This document shows positions 5,144 through 5,192 of a stretch of 5,192 bases of DNA, piece by piece (within the stretch, counting starts at the first letter, position 1; each line of letters starts with the position of its first letter). Under the pieces are notes generated by a model that saw nothing but the letters and a program-made list of their open reading frames with translations, was not told where the DNA came from and did no database searches. The DNA lies in contig JAEYTN010000367.1 in the NCBI GenBank assembly GCA_023433985.1, positions 1-5,192 on the forward strand, given 5' to 3'. Both the position numbers and the translations under genes were made by a program. This stretch comes from Pseudomonadota bacterium (GTDB taxonomy: Bacteria > Pseudomonadota > Alphaproteobacteria > Rhizobiales > Devosiaceae).

Positions 5144-5192
5144 GCGTCCGGCAGGACCACGGAACGGAGGGAACTTGGACGGCGGTATCGAC
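5144..5192 (+). other. Right edge; possible start of a divergent gene
   Basis: A GGAGG at 5166-5170 precedes a TTG at 5175 by 4 nt, and an ATG at 5139 opens a different frame that also stays open to the edge. Either could begin a divergently transcribed gene, for instance the regulator of the operon, but there is too little sequence to recognise a family. On the minus strand two frames also run open in from the edge and stop near 5080 and 5107, without family character. Confidence 0.15.

Noticed and set aside
1..5192. CRISPR array, tRNA/rRNA genes, insertion sequence or phage genes
   Set aside because: No regularly spaced direct repeats, no tRNA cloverleaf or rRNA signatures and no transposase or integrase-like frames were seen.

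Overview
The window is GC-rich (roughly two-thirds G+C by eye) and reads like an alphaproteobacterium, probably Hyphomicrobiales (Rhizobiaceae/Devosiaceae-like). The pointers are a Tat-exported CUT1 sugar-binding protein, high GC at third codon positions and an IclR-type regulator beside a carbohydrate transporter. The taxonomic placement is inference. All confident genes lie on the minus strand, so the order of transcription runs from high to low coordinates.

Right edge (about 5192 to 4899): a control region. It holds a good sigma70-type promoter (TTGACA, 16 bp, TATACG; 5110-5083). A perfect 18-bp AT-rich palindrome (5052-5069) sits just downstream of the predicted transcription start, and nested inverted repeats (5101-5143) cover and extend upstream of the -35 box. 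A leader of about 175 nt with two stem-loops follows. Positions 4898-627 then form one operon of four genes: a Tat-exported extracellular solute-binding protein (4898-3576), an intercistronic 11-bp GC stem-loop, two CUT1 permeases joined by a TAATG overlap (3506-2589 and 2589-1708), and a mannonate dehydratase (UxuA) family enzyme (1673-627). A GC-rich hairpin with a short T-run (618-575) ends the operon.

Left edge (626-1): after a long non-coding gap comes the 5' part of an IclR-family regulator (from 242, running off the window). Four copies of the dyad GTTC-N8-GAAC lie between 218 and 447, around and upstream of this start. I found no other copy in the window by eye. They are the best candidates for autoregulatory IclR operators.

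Working model: a periplasmic binding protein and two permeases import a sugar acid or an oligosaccharide containing uronic acid, and the UxuA-like enzyme dehydrates mannonate or a related aldonate to a 2-keto-3-deoxy acid. The ATPase subunit and the other pathway enzymes are not in the window. The operon seems to be controlled at its own promoter by a different, unidentified repressor, because the IclR-like dyads occur only near the regulator gene. This is mostly a recognisable catabolic locus; the interesting content is in its regulatory DNA. I do not see a clearly novel system.
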